Shown here in pieces: positions 25,799 to 37,300 of a stretch of 64,000 bases of DNA (positions are counted from its first letter, which is position 1; every line of letters starts with the position of its first letter). Source of the stretch: Hydractinia symbiolongicarpus (taxonomy: Eukaryota; Cnidaria; Hydrozoa; Anthoathecata; Hydractiniidae); assembly GCF_029227915.1 (NCBI RefSeq), contig NC_079881.1, forward strand, positions 6,510,001 to 6,574,000. The letters are read 5' to 3'. Under the pieces are notes generated by a model. It saw only the letters and a program-made list of their open reading frames with translations, searched no databases and had not been told where the DNA came from. Made by a program: the position numbers and the translations under genes.

Positions 25799-26661
25799 CA
25801 GCTTTAAGGTTTCTTAATTTTCAACTGCAGGTTGTTTTCCCACTTGAATTAATCTGTTCGCTATTTGATTAATCGATTTCACGGAAAAATGAGTTTTTGC
25901 GATCTATTGTTTCAACAAGGGTTGGTCTGTGTTTTGTGTTTATAATCCTTAATATTTTGTATATCGACTAATTCGCCATTCTTTTCACCAGAGCTCTTTG
26001 AGATAAACCTTTCGAGGTTTATCACAAAGAATCTTGGGGAAGAGGATGCTAATTTACAAGATTTTCTCAATAATAAATTCTTTAACATTTTTTTTGTTGC
26101 AAAAACTTCTCTGCAATTTATATCAAAACAAGTAAATACGTATTCATATATGGGCAGTGGTACCTCCATGAGTCCACACAACCAGATTTACTTCAGTGGG
26201 AATTCATCTTTATTTTTACAGTTCCTAACAAAAACTTCCGTATTATAATGTTATCATTTAACTTCTGGCTGACAATTTCTTTTTGTTGTGTTTGATTAAA
26301 AAATTCGTGCAAAATATTAAATCGTATCAAATTTTTTTTACCGTTTCTGTCATAGGCCTTTAAAACATCATTCTCAGGCGTGCGCTGATGGCGGTGGCGC
26401 AACCCTTAGTTCTTTTAAAGAGAAAAGTTGTTTCGAGATTTTTCTTGGCTAATAACTCTTTGGGCCACTTTAGTTTTAGATTTGTTAAAAACTTGTTTTT
26501 ATGATGTATATTGAGTTATATTTATATATCTATTGTATATTTATATCTATCTTGTTACTGAAACATAGAGTAACTATGACTACCAGCTATTATACCTCAG
26601 AAGTTCACTAAATTTGTCTGAGTCACTTTTTTTCTGCTACCTAGGCATAACTCATGGTTAT

Positions 26662-26682
26662 GGGAGGGGGAGGGGGGGGGAG
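26662..26682 (+). other. G-run with quadruplex potential
   Basis: GGG, then A, GGGGG, A, a run of nine G, and AG, in otherwise AT-rich sequence. It offers at least four runs of three or more G within 21 bases. Located in intergenic DNA about 880 bp downstream of the threonine dehydratase stop. Confidence 0.7.
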
Positions 26683-27257
26683 AATTTAAATCCTTTGATG
26701 TTTAAGTAAGTTATACATCGAACTTTTTGGAGAGTAAAAAAATTGAGATAACCAGGGGAAATGAGTCGTACAATACTGCAATATTCTAGAAAACACTCGC
26801 AGCGACATTGTTTTCCTTTTGGCATAGTTTTTTTTTCTTTAAATTTACTGTATCACCTTCCAGAGATGTAAATAGTGCTCAGACAGGATTTTTGTAAGTT
26901 GTCTGCCGATGCGACGTATCTCAGCAGATACTTGCGGGTCAATGTGTTTTCACACAAGATTGCTGTATCTATGTTCAACTGCACAACCTGCTTGCACCGC
27001 CCAGGTGCACTACTTAAATGTATAGCTCAAATCAGATGGTATCACCTTACATCAGTATAGAAAAAAGGCCTTAGATGAGTACGAGATGTCTCAATTCGGC
27101 TTGGGCGTTGATCTAACTTGCTCGCCACACTGGTTAATCTTGGGAAGTTACTTGATTTGTGTGATGTGTGAAAGTATATGGTAAGCATGCAACCATCGTA
27201 AATATTGTGTTTCCTGTATTGTGGTGCACTGCAATGACACCTAATTGCCTCACACCG

Positions 27258-27294
27258 GAATACCACAAACACAGTCTCTGTATTTGTGGTATTC
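27258..27294. repeat. Hairpin, 17-bp stem with one mismatch, 3-nt loop
   Basis: Left arm GAATACCACAAACACAG, loop TCT, right arm CTGTATTTGTGGTATTC. Only one of 17 positions fails to pair. The surrounding sequence does not extend the stem, which is short for a pre-miRNA; a MITE core is an alternative. Confidence 0.7.
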
Positions 27295-27808
27295 TGGCCT
27301 TGGAACAATATTTTAAATTACTCCGTGTCACCATGCCTTACTCATTCACAAATATTAATCTTACGCCCCATTTCTTTGTTCGTATCATGCACGTAATTTT
27401 TAATTTTAAAGGCAAAATTTTGTATGCAACACGAGGCTTGATTCCCTAAGAATTAGAAGCGACTGGTCAATTACCTTTAAACAAAAGCTGGCATAAAAAC
27501 TAAAGTTTGATTTTGGTTGGTGCATTAAACAGAGCTAGCAAACAAGTGAAGCTATTGACTATAAGTAGATAGTACACAATAGGTATGCAACAGTTGAGAC
27601 TAACAAAAAGAAAATGTGAGCAACGTAAGCGCTTCGGTCGAAATTTTGTGTTTAAAAAAATGGTTTAAATAAAAAACTTTGATGCGCAAAGACTTACAAA
27701 TATAAAGAAGGATGTCAAGCGTAAGAAATAATTTATGACAACTCGTTTTAGAATAATTAGGTAACTTGCTCTACATTAGGGCGTACGGCATTTTTACCCT
27801 TATTTGAG

Positions 27809-27836
27809 CTTTCTGTCATGCGAACATGACAGAAAG
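27809..27836. repeat. Perfect 12-bp stem hairpin, CGAA loop
   Basis: CTTTCTGTCATG, loop CGAA, CATGACAGAAAG: every base pairs. Located about 670 bp from the stop of the minus-strand GPCR. It could be structural in DNA or RNA; no flanking poly-T for an RNA polymerase III terminator was seen. Confidence 0.75.
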
Positions 27837-28502
27837 TGACAGGAGCACGTTCACAACGCTGTTTACAAGGCCTACACAACTTTAAAAGATATTTTACGAG
27901 ATTTTTACAAAAATAGGCCAATAATATTATGCCTAAAATTGTAATTAAATCTATCCTGGTACTTACTGTTGTTATATTTTAATCTTTTTTCATCCTGATT
28001 TCTTATTATGTTTTTCCTAACGGGTTGATCACTTTAAGATCACAGTTTCAGATTTCAGCTTTCTTTTGTTCTTATTTAAGGAACACTTTTTCTACAGTTC
28101 CTGTTGATCTACAGCGCAGTAGTAAAAGAGATACGAAAATGATAGACAATCAATTCCTCCCCACCCTCATTCATATAATTTCGAGAGATTGTACGCCCTG
28201 TAATATTTATTTGCTACACTAAAAAACCAGACTAAGACAAGTCTTACTTTTTAAAAACAATGAAATATATATTTAAAAAAAATTGCTGGCTTTTATACGC
28301 GATATCTTTGTTTCACATTGACACAATCTCCCATCGAACATAGAAGTTTTATACACTTCTTTGAATATCAATGTTGATCAACTATGAATAACGTAAACCT
28401 GTTTGTCAAACCCCATTCCAACAACTCCATTGGTAGTACTCTGGTAAGAGAAAATTCGTTTAATTTGTCAAAAGACAAAGAATAAATCTCAATCGATAAC
28501 AT

Positions 28503-31500
28503 TTAAAGCCTTGAATCTGCAACGCTTGCTCCATTTATTTCATTGTTAGACGAGTTCAGTCCGGTACTTTTTGTATCTAAGTGCGTAGATTCTTCCGCAT
28601 GCTTTCTTCTAAAACTCTGAATACGTTTTTTATACATAGAAAACGCGTTTGCACCAAGTATGTACACCAACCACAACATAACACCACGTAAACTTCGAAA
28701 TAAAGAATACACGAATCCAAAACTTGCATTAATTGCCAACTCACGTTCACTGAGATCCGATTTCACGATTTGAATAAATCCTATTCCTTCGGATAAACCA
28801 AGTATTATTGTTAACTTTAATGCAATTTTCAATGTCTTAAGCTTTCTAAATGAGCCTGTTTTTAAGACCTTTTCGTTCACTTTCAATTCATGATGAATTT
28901 TATACATTGTATAAGAGAGTGAGCATAGAGTGATCAAAAATGCCAATGATATGGGGACAATGTAAGCTGCAATTCGTGCATGAAGATAATTAATCCAACA
29001 AATACGATTAATTCCATAGCCCACATCAACATTCGATCCTTGATCTAAACTTACTGTTATCACCACTATTACAGTTGATATTAAAAGTGCTAAGATGCAT
29101 CTGGGCAAAAACTTTCTTACATTGTTTTCTCTTGAAGAGACTTTAAAGGTTCCAAATTTTACAACCAGGTCATAGGCTATCAATATACTCCATAAAAATG
29201 ATAGCAACAAACTCCAATGCAACAATACTGCCACTGTTAAACAGAACGTGTATGATTCTTTTGCTTTCATTGTTAATAAGAATAACACATCTGCAAAGAG
29301 TAGTGATGAACACATACCTAACGTGTTTAAACCAGGCAATGTTCTCAATTCTTTAAACCCAATAAACGTTGATATTATCCATATATAGCATAACACACTT
29401 ATGGATGTACCAACAATAGAAATGTAATGTTCTACCTCATATAAATCCTTCAACCAAATATAGGTAATAGCGTGTCGGGTTGGAGAACTGATACAAACTC
29501 CAAATCCTGTTTTCAGAGGCAAATAATCTTCTGGTCTGTAGTGAGTTTCACCATTTTGTGTTTTATGTATCAAAAAATTAGATTTGTTGACAGTTACATT
29601 ATTAATAAGGGGTTTTAACGGACAGTCTGAATGCAAATGCAGTATTTCACAAGTACTGTATAGCCTGCTTCGTTTTGCATTTGTTATCTCTATCCACATA
29701 GAGACGTCTTTTAATTGTGTGGAAAAATTGTTCTGGACAATGTCGCATGTTGGGGAAACAGTAACATTTCTTGCATCATTCAGGATTGGTTTAGCGCATA
29801 TCTTGTGTGAGAATATCCTCGATAAGTCAAAACCGTAGCGTTGTGTTAATTCTGTTTTTAGTTTTTTAGCAATTATTAGTTTTTTTATGCCATGCAGAAA
29901 TACATTTTCCAAAGGAGTATGCATTATGGTGTCGAGCATATCTTCAGTAATTGTACAATTGGCTATTTTGATAAGACTTTTACCTAATGTCTTTAGCGTC
30001 AGTGTGATGTTTGTGACTGCATGAAAATTAGAAATAATTTCTAATTCATTTATAGAAGTGTTCCTTTCTAGTATAAAAAAGAAAACACTCTTTTGTGCGG
30101 CAATGCAATTGTCAAAATTAGGCTCTAATACAATGGGGGTAATTACTTTAGGGACTGCAGGTGTTTTTAATACACACTTCCCTGCAATTTGATGATAAAG
30201 ATTAGAGCAAAGATACTGGACGCATGTGGAGGATTCGATGTCGTATGTAGTACCGTTTTGGCAAAGTGTTTTTGTGCCAAATCCTCTCACTTGAAATTTA
30301 GTTGTTTCAGAAAAGCTCACCAAAAATGACCAGGGTAAGTATGGTGGGGGTTGTACAACCACAAGACAATCTCCTGCTGGGCATTTGAAAGGATCGCAAT
30401 TCACTATAGGAGGAAAAGTGGTATTTGCTAGAAAATTGTGACATCTCCAACAATGGTAGTTGGCAACTGACTTCATTTTACCGCTATAAGATTTGCACAG
30501 ATCATAATCTGGGCTTCCATACGGGCAAGGCTTGTTCCATTTGCTGCCAGTTTTACATGGTATGGACACGCTGCTCTTAAAAACGCAACCCTGGAAGTTT
30601 CTTTGTAGATTTAAAGTAGCTGAAGAATTTTGATAAAGTTTTCTAAATTCGTTAGGTGCTGGTGGCCAGATGTCTGCGCAATCTGCTGTAATATTTATGA
30701 CCTGAAAATCTTTAAGAAAATTGCATATGGCGCAATAGGAATTGCTGTAAACGTAACCGTCAGATCCCAGTACCGGAAGGAAGTTTGGCTGTAGCGAATT
30801 AGAAGGTGATATGCATTCAATTTTTTCAATACCATTAAAAGCTTGATGACACGACTTTACCATTAATCTATATTCACTTGTATGGCCAATGGATGAAGCA
30901 TATGGTAAAACTGGTTCGCAGGAATAATCTTTGAAATGTTTTGATTTTTGTACAAACAAATCAAGATATGAGTTATACGGTACTGGATTTGTTTCATTCC
31001 AGAATTTATCAATGCAACATTGCTTTCTCTGCATGCAAGTTTCACTACAATCACAACATTTTGTTCGCCTGCCACGACATAAATACTGTTCAAAGTTTTC
31101 ACCAACAGGTAGTTTATAACTCAAGGGAATGTTTAAAAACGTTCTTATTGGGAAAAGTTGCCTAAAATTGATAATGTCCATGTGGCTTCCATTTGAAGAC
31201 ATTGTAAATGCAAATAACAATGCTGTTTCATCATAAGAAGGACAATTTTTATTGCAATCTGATGTACAGCTGTCTGTGATCAATTGATTTTTGAAGCCTT
31301 TACTTGATGCTTCACATTTATAGCAATGATAATTCTTGTAAGAACCCAAAGATTTACCGTAAATTTGACATAAGTCATAATAAGGGTTACCTTTGCTGCA
31401 TCCAGATACCGATAGGCATCTCTTCAACTGTTTGTTCACGATGTTCTGATCAAGAAAAAACTCGCAACCCTTGAGACTTGATAAGGTGCTCCAGTTAATG

Positions 31501-32066
31501 TGTTTTCTTGTAGCAACAATGGAAGCATTTATGCAACGAGCCTTTATGTCTAACCGCTTAAAATTAGTGATAAAGTTGCACCTTGCACAGTATTCATTTC
31601 GATACAAATAAAGGCTTTCGTCGACAATAGGACTGTAATTATTAATTTCTATACCAGGAGAAATACAACCATTAACATCACTTTGATTTGCTCCAGGCAA
31701 ACACGAAGTTACCATTAAGAATGTTTCACTTTTATGTTGAGTATGGTTTAAAACAGGCTCACATGATATTTCCTTGTGTTTCTTTGTTTCTTCTATAAAC
31801 TTAGAAAGATATGGTTGTAATGGTAATGGTTTCTCGGAATCCCATAACTTGTCGATACAACATGTTCTGTATTTTATGCAATCTTTGTCGCATTCGCAAC
31901 ACTGCGGCTCTCCAATTGCTTTTAATCCATTACAAAGCAGTCGATAAAATGGGTAATTTTTACTAAATTCTGTAGCATTCATAAACTCGTTTATGGGGAA
32001 ACCTCTTAACAACTGCGAGTGAACAGTATTAACAACATACATCAGTAGAACTGTGCACAATAACAT
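28503..32066 (-). CDS. Methuselah-like (family B-related) GPCR with cysteine-rich ectodomain, intronless
   Basis: Single open frame of 1187 aa, predicted to act at the plasma membrane; ligand unknown. Residues 1-17 form a signal peptide. Two tandem cysteine-rich modules (about 24-280 and 302-560) each contain CCxCxxxC, then CCIDKxW, CEPVL and a YCAxCNF segment; motif cysteines are at 56-59, 69-70 and 337-340, 350-351. A short C-rich stretch follows (about 600-632), then a spacer with many N-glycosylation sequons. About 880-1145 carry seven hydrophobic segments; RTLPGLNTLGMCSSLL and WSLLLSFLWSILIAYDL resemble the TM2 and TM3 regions of Methuselah/adhesion receptors. No GPS cleavage motif is recognisable. 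The tail is short and basic (KKRIQSFRRKHAEE). Paralogue of the plus-strand gene at 34337, head to head with about 2.3 kb between starts. The length suggests a complete gene. Confidence 0.85.
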   Translation of the reverse strand: MLLCTVLLMYVVNTVHSQLLRGFPINEFMNATEFSKNYPFYRLLCNGLKAIGEPQCCECDKDCIKYRTCCIDKLWDSEKPLPLQPYLSKFIEETKKHKEISCEPVLNHTQHKSETFLMVTSCLPGANQSDVNGCISPGIEINNYSPIVDESLYLYRNEYCARCNFITNFKRLDIKARCINASIVATRKHINWSTLSSLKGCEFFLDQNIVNKQLKRCLSVSGCSKGNPYYDLCQIYGKSLGSYKNYHCYKCEASSKGFKNQLITDSCTSDCNKNCPSYDETALLFAFTMSSNGSHMDIINFRQLFPIRTFLNIPLSYKLPVGENFEQYLCRGRRTKCCDCSETCMQRKQCCIDKFWNETNPVPYNSYLDLFVQKSKHFKDYSCEPVLPYASSIGHTSEYRLMVKSCHQAFNGIEKIECISPSNSLQPNFLPVLGSDGYVYSNSYCAICNFLKDFQVINITADCADIWPPAPNEFRKLYQNSSATLNLQRNFQGCVFKSSVSIPCKTGSKWNKPCPYGSPDYDLCKSYSGKMKSVANYHCWRCHNFLANTTFPPIVNCDPFKCPAGDCLVVVQPPPYLPWSFLVSFSETTKFQVRGFGTKTLCQNGTTYDIESSTCVQYLCSNLYHQIAGKCVLKTPAVPKVITPIVLEPNFDNCIAAQKSVFFFILERNTSINELEIISNFHAVTNITLTLKTLGKSLIKIANCTITEDMLDTIMHTPLENVFLHGIKKLIIAKKLKTELTQRYGFDLSRIFSHKICAKPILNDARNVTVSPTCDIVQNNFSTQLKDVSMWIEITNAKRSRLYSTCEILHLHSDCPLKPLINNVTVNKSNFLIHKTQNGETHYRPEDYLPLKTGFGVCISSPTRHAITYIWLKDLYEVEHYISIVGTSISVLCYIWIISTFIGFKELRTLPGLNTLGMCSSLLFADVLFLLTMKAKESYTFCLTVAVLLHWSLLLSFLWSILIAYDLVVKFGTFKVSSRENNVRKFLPRCILALLISTVIVVITVSLDQGSNVDVGYGINRICWINYLHARIAAYIVPISLAFLITLCSLSYTMYKIHHELKVNEKVLKTGSFRKLKTLKIALKLTIILGLSEGIGFIQIVKSDLSERELAINASFGFVYSLFRSLRGVMLWLVYILGANAFSMYKKRIQSFRRKHAEESTHLDTKSTGLNSSNNEINGASVADSRL

Positions 32067-33888
32067 TTTGTCTTTTGTGAAGTTTGATGTCAGATGTTAT
32101 TATTATTTTTGTAGCCTTTTAATGAATATTGTTGTTTTTTCCTCTACATTGAATTTATTTTACATCAAATTTATGTTGTTTTCTGAGTTCGTTTTAATAC
32201 TCCAACATTCCATGTCAATTTTATAAATATGTTCTCCATTATAACAACATTTCTTGTTGAGCGTCAATTATTTCTCTAACCAAATGGTAATTTCTTTTCA
32301 TGCATGCCCAAACTTGGTCAAAATTAATTTGCTTTATTTTATTGTGGTGTTGTAAAGATATTAAGTTTTAATTGTTTTGTCGTATCACATTTTAATAGTT
32401 GATAAATAATGTAATTAAAAACAATGCGCAAGTAAAACTAAAGGTACGGCATAATTATCTGGCGCGGTTGAGTTAAGTGTACTATTGTGTTTTTAAAGTA
32501 ACTCTCAATATATATTGTTTTAGTCGTATGTCGTGAGTGTTTGAGTCCATTATAAGAATCTGTCCATATTTAAAAAGTTGGTGTTTAAGTCTCCTTTAAA
32601 TCACTCCTTATTTGAAAATGAGAGTAAGGATAACTTGGGAGTTTTCTAAAAAGCATGTGAAATAAAAGACCTACTGCCGCTATTTTATTCTCGCCTTAAG
32701 AAAAGTAACAAATAGATTGTTTTAGAAAGAAAAATATTATCACTTATTAACGGGTTATCACCAGCGTAATAAGCGATTAATAAGCGAATTTTTTAGTAGT
32801 TATTGTTGTTTACGCAAGTGTGTATTACACAAGTACTTTGGCTGCGAAAAACAACGGATGAATTCCCTTTGTTTTCTCACAGGCTGACAACTTGTCTTTT
32901 GGGTGATAGGTTTATGGTGATTCCAACTACGATATAAATTTTTAGTAGAATAAAGAGTTTTTATCTATGACGATAAACCAGCTCTTATGATCTATGGAGT
33001 GAAAAATATATCGTCATTCTTATTGTTTCTTTGTGATAAGTGTCAAGAATCTCTGAAAATCCTGTTCTACACTTACACAGAAATAAACTATCATTGAAAA
33101 AATCTGTATTATAAAATTAACCAAAAATCCATATGTATTTTCAAAAAACACTTTATTTGAAAAATATAAAAATGCATGAATCTTTTCGCAACAGTGTTAC
33201 ATTATCAAGTGAAAAAATATTTCTTTTATATTATTATATTAAAAAAATTTTGATTTCCCCCTTTTTTTTAGAAAAAAAAACAAAATTTTTGAGTGTTTTT
33301 CGAAACCTGTTGTATCATTTGTCTATATAAACTACATCTAATAAAAGCTTTGGTAAAATAATCGATACAAATTCTTATACCACGCACCCACGCACTCATT
33401 CGTCACCAATTACGCTGGAATTGAAATTAATGGAAACCTTTGTTGCTGTGTCATCATACTTGTAAAACGGTTCGATAATTTATAAAATTACTTTAAAAGC
33501 ATTCAATTACGTTATTGAATGTTTTAAGTAGCAGCTATTATCTCTTTACGACATCGCTAGAATTTTGTCTATAAAAAGCTGTACAAGTTTAGACTATTAT
33601 CCACGAGTTATCCAGTTGTATCAACTCCATTTCCATTTTTGCACAAGAGATATCTTCAAGAAGCCTATCTTTAATTTTTAAGATAAATGTTGCCTATTTT
33701 TTATATGGTAAATGTTTTAAAGAATACAAACAGCAGCTCGCGCATAAAAAGAATCTTTTACTAGCAGTGTCAAAAAACACACTAATTTATGGCGTTTTAA
33801 TGCTTCTTCTTTCCATGGACTCTTTTAAATTCACATGAAATTTTTATTAATGTGTATTGGTGTCTCTTATTACTACCTTTATGTTATA
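32067..33888. other. Shared upstream region of the divergent GPCR pair
   Basis: About 1.8 kb of AT-rich DNA left of the Helitron. Presumably includes the promoter of the minus-strand receptor, but no TATA box or initiator could be singled out. The open frame at 33133-33330 is low-complexity. No gene seen. Confidence 0.5.
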
Positions 33889-34026
33889 CTAGTCGTTAGC
33901 CCGTGGATAAATCCACGGGTTCGCCCGTCCTCATTATACAGCATTGCATGCGTCGCGCTACTTGCGCAGCTAAGCTACCATTTTGCGTGACAGACGGACA
34001 GACGTATACGGGTATTATAATGTAGA
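33889..34026 (-). mobile_element. 138-bp non-autonomous Helitron
   Basis: Complete on the minus strand: 5' TCTACATTATAATACCCG, 3' end with the palindrome CCCGTGGATTTATCCACGGG, seven bases, then CTAG. Host bases are A at the 5' side and T at the 3' side, the Helitron A|T target, with no target duplication. Same family as the copies at 7540-8239, 42022-50236 and 51818. Too short to encode anything. Confidence 0.85.
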
Positions 34027-34287
34027 TAGTATTGCATTGTTATGATTCAAACCTTGTTCACAACGATAATTATGTTATTATAAAACCACAACGAGGTAAT
34101 AGCATCATTCTCACTTCTTGTAAGAACACTTAGTGCAAAGTCATCGTTATCGTGATTGCATTAATAACACTGCATAGTAAACATCTTTGGGAATATTTTC
34201 TGATATGTTATCGACACGATTGACGAATGAAGGCAGAATATACACAAGTTTTTTAGACGTATTTTCACAGACGAGAACAGTGAAACA

Positions 34288-34295
34288 TATATAAG
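34288..34295 (+). promoter_or_regulatory. Possible TATA box of the plus-strand GPCR
   Basis: TATATAAG lies 49 bases upstream of the ATG at 34337, a spacing that would give a very short 5' UTR. In AT-rich DNA such words occur by chance, so support is weak. The ATG is directly preceded by TAG, which could equally be a trans-splice acceptor. Confidence 0.3.
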
Positions 34296-34336
34296 TATCA
34301 ATAAGCATGCTATCGTTAAATTTAAGAAACATCTAG

Positions 34337-37300
34337 ATGACAATGTGGTTTTATTTTGTTTTGTTGATATCATTTCTTCATTCGTCCATTCAACAAAACT
34401 TCCCAGCTAAAGAATTTTTTAATGTATCAGAATTTAAGTCCGGGTATCCGTTCCGTTTGTATCTATGTACATCTGAATTAATTAATGGCGAAACTAGATG
34501 CTGTGATTGCGATGACACTTGTATGAAATATCGAACATGCTGCATTGATAAATTATGGACCTTTAAAGAAGTTCCATTAAACGAGTATCTATTTGGGTTC
34601 TTACAAGAGTCTAAGAAACACAAAAATATATCATGTGCGCATGTTTTGAGTCATCCTGCACACACCAGTGACACATTTTTAATGGTACAGTCTTGTTTAC
34701 CTGGAGCTGATGGAGATGACGTCGCCAATTGTGTATCTCCTGGTTTGGATATAAATAAACACATGCCAGTTGTGGGAAGTGATAAATATTTATATCGAAA
34801 TAAATATTGTGCTAAATGTAATTTTGTTACTTCGTATAAAAATTTAAACATCAAGGGACGGTGTCAAAACGTGTCATTGCTATCTGTCAGCAAATCAATG
34901 TCTTGGGAAATTTTGTCTAACTTAACTAAATGTGAGTTTACTTTGGAGAGAAATGATCATAATTTGCAATTTAAAGCGTGTACATTAAATCCAGATTGTA
35001 AGAGAATGAATAATAATTATGAACTGTGCAAAAGTTATGGTGGAAGTATCCACTCGTACAAGAATTACCATTGCTATAAATGTCAATCTAAACCAAAACT
35101 TATTACTGATAAATGCATAAGTGATTGTAGAAAGTTACAAACTTGCAACGATCACAAAGACGACATTCTGATATTCTCATTTACCCTGACACTGAAAGAG
35201 ACAAAAGTGAAAGTTATAAATTTTAGACAGAAATTCCCTATCAGAGAATTTATGAACATACCATTGAATCACAAGTTTGAACCAAAAAAAGGGTTGCAAC
35301 AGTACCTTTGCAGCGGATCGGGGGATAAATGCTGCGATTGCACCGCATATTGCATGAGCAGAAAACAATGCTGTATTGATAAACTCTGGAATGAAACACA
35401 TCCTGAACCACTGTACACTTACTTAGCTAAATTTTTAAGCAAAGGAAAGACATATGTAGACTATTCTTGTGAACCAGTTTTACCTTATGCTAAATTAATT
35501 AACCATGACACTGAGTACAGATTGATGATTAAGACATGTCATCCTAGTGCAAGTGCAGATGACCAGAAGTTGTGTCAGAATCCTCCAAATTCGTTCAATT
35601 CAACGCTGCTGCCAGTTTTTGGGTCGGATGAGCGTCTCTACAGAAACTCTTACTGCGCCCGATGCAACTTTCTTCGAGAATTTCAAACCATTAATGTTAC
35701 AGCAGATTGCGGAAGTACATGGCCAAATGGTGAAGATTTTGAGCGCTTGTATTATAACTCAACGATTACTTTGGATCTTCAGGAAAACTTTCGCCAATGC
35801 AAGTTTTCCTTAGCAAAATCGATAACCAAAACAGAGGGATGTGACAATATACCAAAATGGGATAGGGATTGTGCACCTAGGAGTGAATATTACGACTTAT
35901 GCTCTTCATACGGGGGTATCGTGGGGAAATATTCAAATTACCATTGCTGGAGATGCAACAACGAACCTGTTCCGGATACCATACCTCCACTGAAAACTTG
36001 TCCACACATCAGATGTCCTGATTGTTTCACTCAACTACCTCGACCTTGGTCGATTTTGATTAATTTTTCAGGAAAATCGACATTTTCTCTTGATGGATTT
36101 GGCGAGAAAACTGTTTGCAAGAAAAATACCGTTTTTGACGTCAAAACGTCCAAATGCGTTACATTTATTTGTCTAAAAAACTATTACCCTGCCAACGGAA
36201 AATGCATGCGACGTAAATTAACACCAACAAACAAGCCAAATATCACTAACCCTGACTTTGACAACTGCATTATGACTCAGAAACACAAACTCTACATTTT
36301 TCTGAAAAACTCATCTTCTATCGATACCATGCATGTTGCGTCCACATTAAGTAAATTAGCAAACAACTCAGTCTCATTAAAAAAACAAAGTGAAGAAAAT
36401 AATCGATTACAAGAAACAGATGTATTCTTAACTCAAGATTTATTCAAAATATTTACGAATATAAGTTTATTAAAACCGTTATGGAAATATGTGGAAAGCT
36501 TGGTAATTGTTAAAGATACAGGTGGTCAAATAACAAAATTATACGGATTTGATGTTTCACGCATGTTTTCAAATAGCAGAGTATGTGCTCAGCCATACGT
36601 ATCCACTATAAACAACGTCAATTTCTCAAAAAATTGCGATTTAAATGAACACAACAATTCTTATTCCATTCAAAACATATCAATATGGATAACATTGAAA
36701 GAAAATAATATTTCAAGGTTTTACAGCAGTTGTAACAGATTCCACTTGCATTCTAAATGTTTGTTGCGAAGATTACCGGAAAACATAACTCTGAAAAATG
36801 GAAATCTCCACGTCGGTAAAAACACAACATATGTAGTTGAACAGTACATGCCACTAGAGGATGGTTTTGCTGTTTGTATTCACACTAACAAACAAATACA
36901 TTATAAATGGTTAGAAGATTTAAGAAATGTGGAATACTATGTCTCTATTGTTGGAACATCGCTTAGTATACTTTCCTACGCTTGGATTATAGTCACATTT
37001 ATACTGTTTAAAGAGTTAAGGACTTTACCTGGTTTAAATACATTGGGAATGTGCTCATCGCTTCTGGTTGCAGACATTTTCTTCCTCCTTGCGACTACTT
37101 CCAACGCGAGCTATCACCTTTGTCTTTCTGTTGCAATTTTTCTTCATTGGAGTCTGTTAGTGTCGTTCACATGGTGTACAGTAATAGCTTTTGACTTGGT
37201 GTCAACGTTTGGTAGTTTTGTGGTTATGTCAAGACGAAGTAGCATGAAGAAATTCGCACGACGATATTTGTTTGTGCTTGCATTGCCAACTTTAATAGTG

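Larger units (their letters stand above)
25799..28502. other. Intergenic, no gene recognised
   Basis: About 2.7 kb between the 3' end of the threonine dehydratase gene and the 3' end of the minus-strand GPCR. Open frames here are short, overlapping on both strands and domain-free. It contains a G-run at 26662-26682 and two hairpins at 27258 and 27809, listed separately. TTTATT at 28206-28211 is a possible polyadenylation signal for the GPCR on the minus strand. Confidence 0.6.

Noticed and set aside
29584-31165. Plus-strand frames inside the minus-strand GPCR
   Set aside because: Antisense shadows of a long, clearly coding frame.
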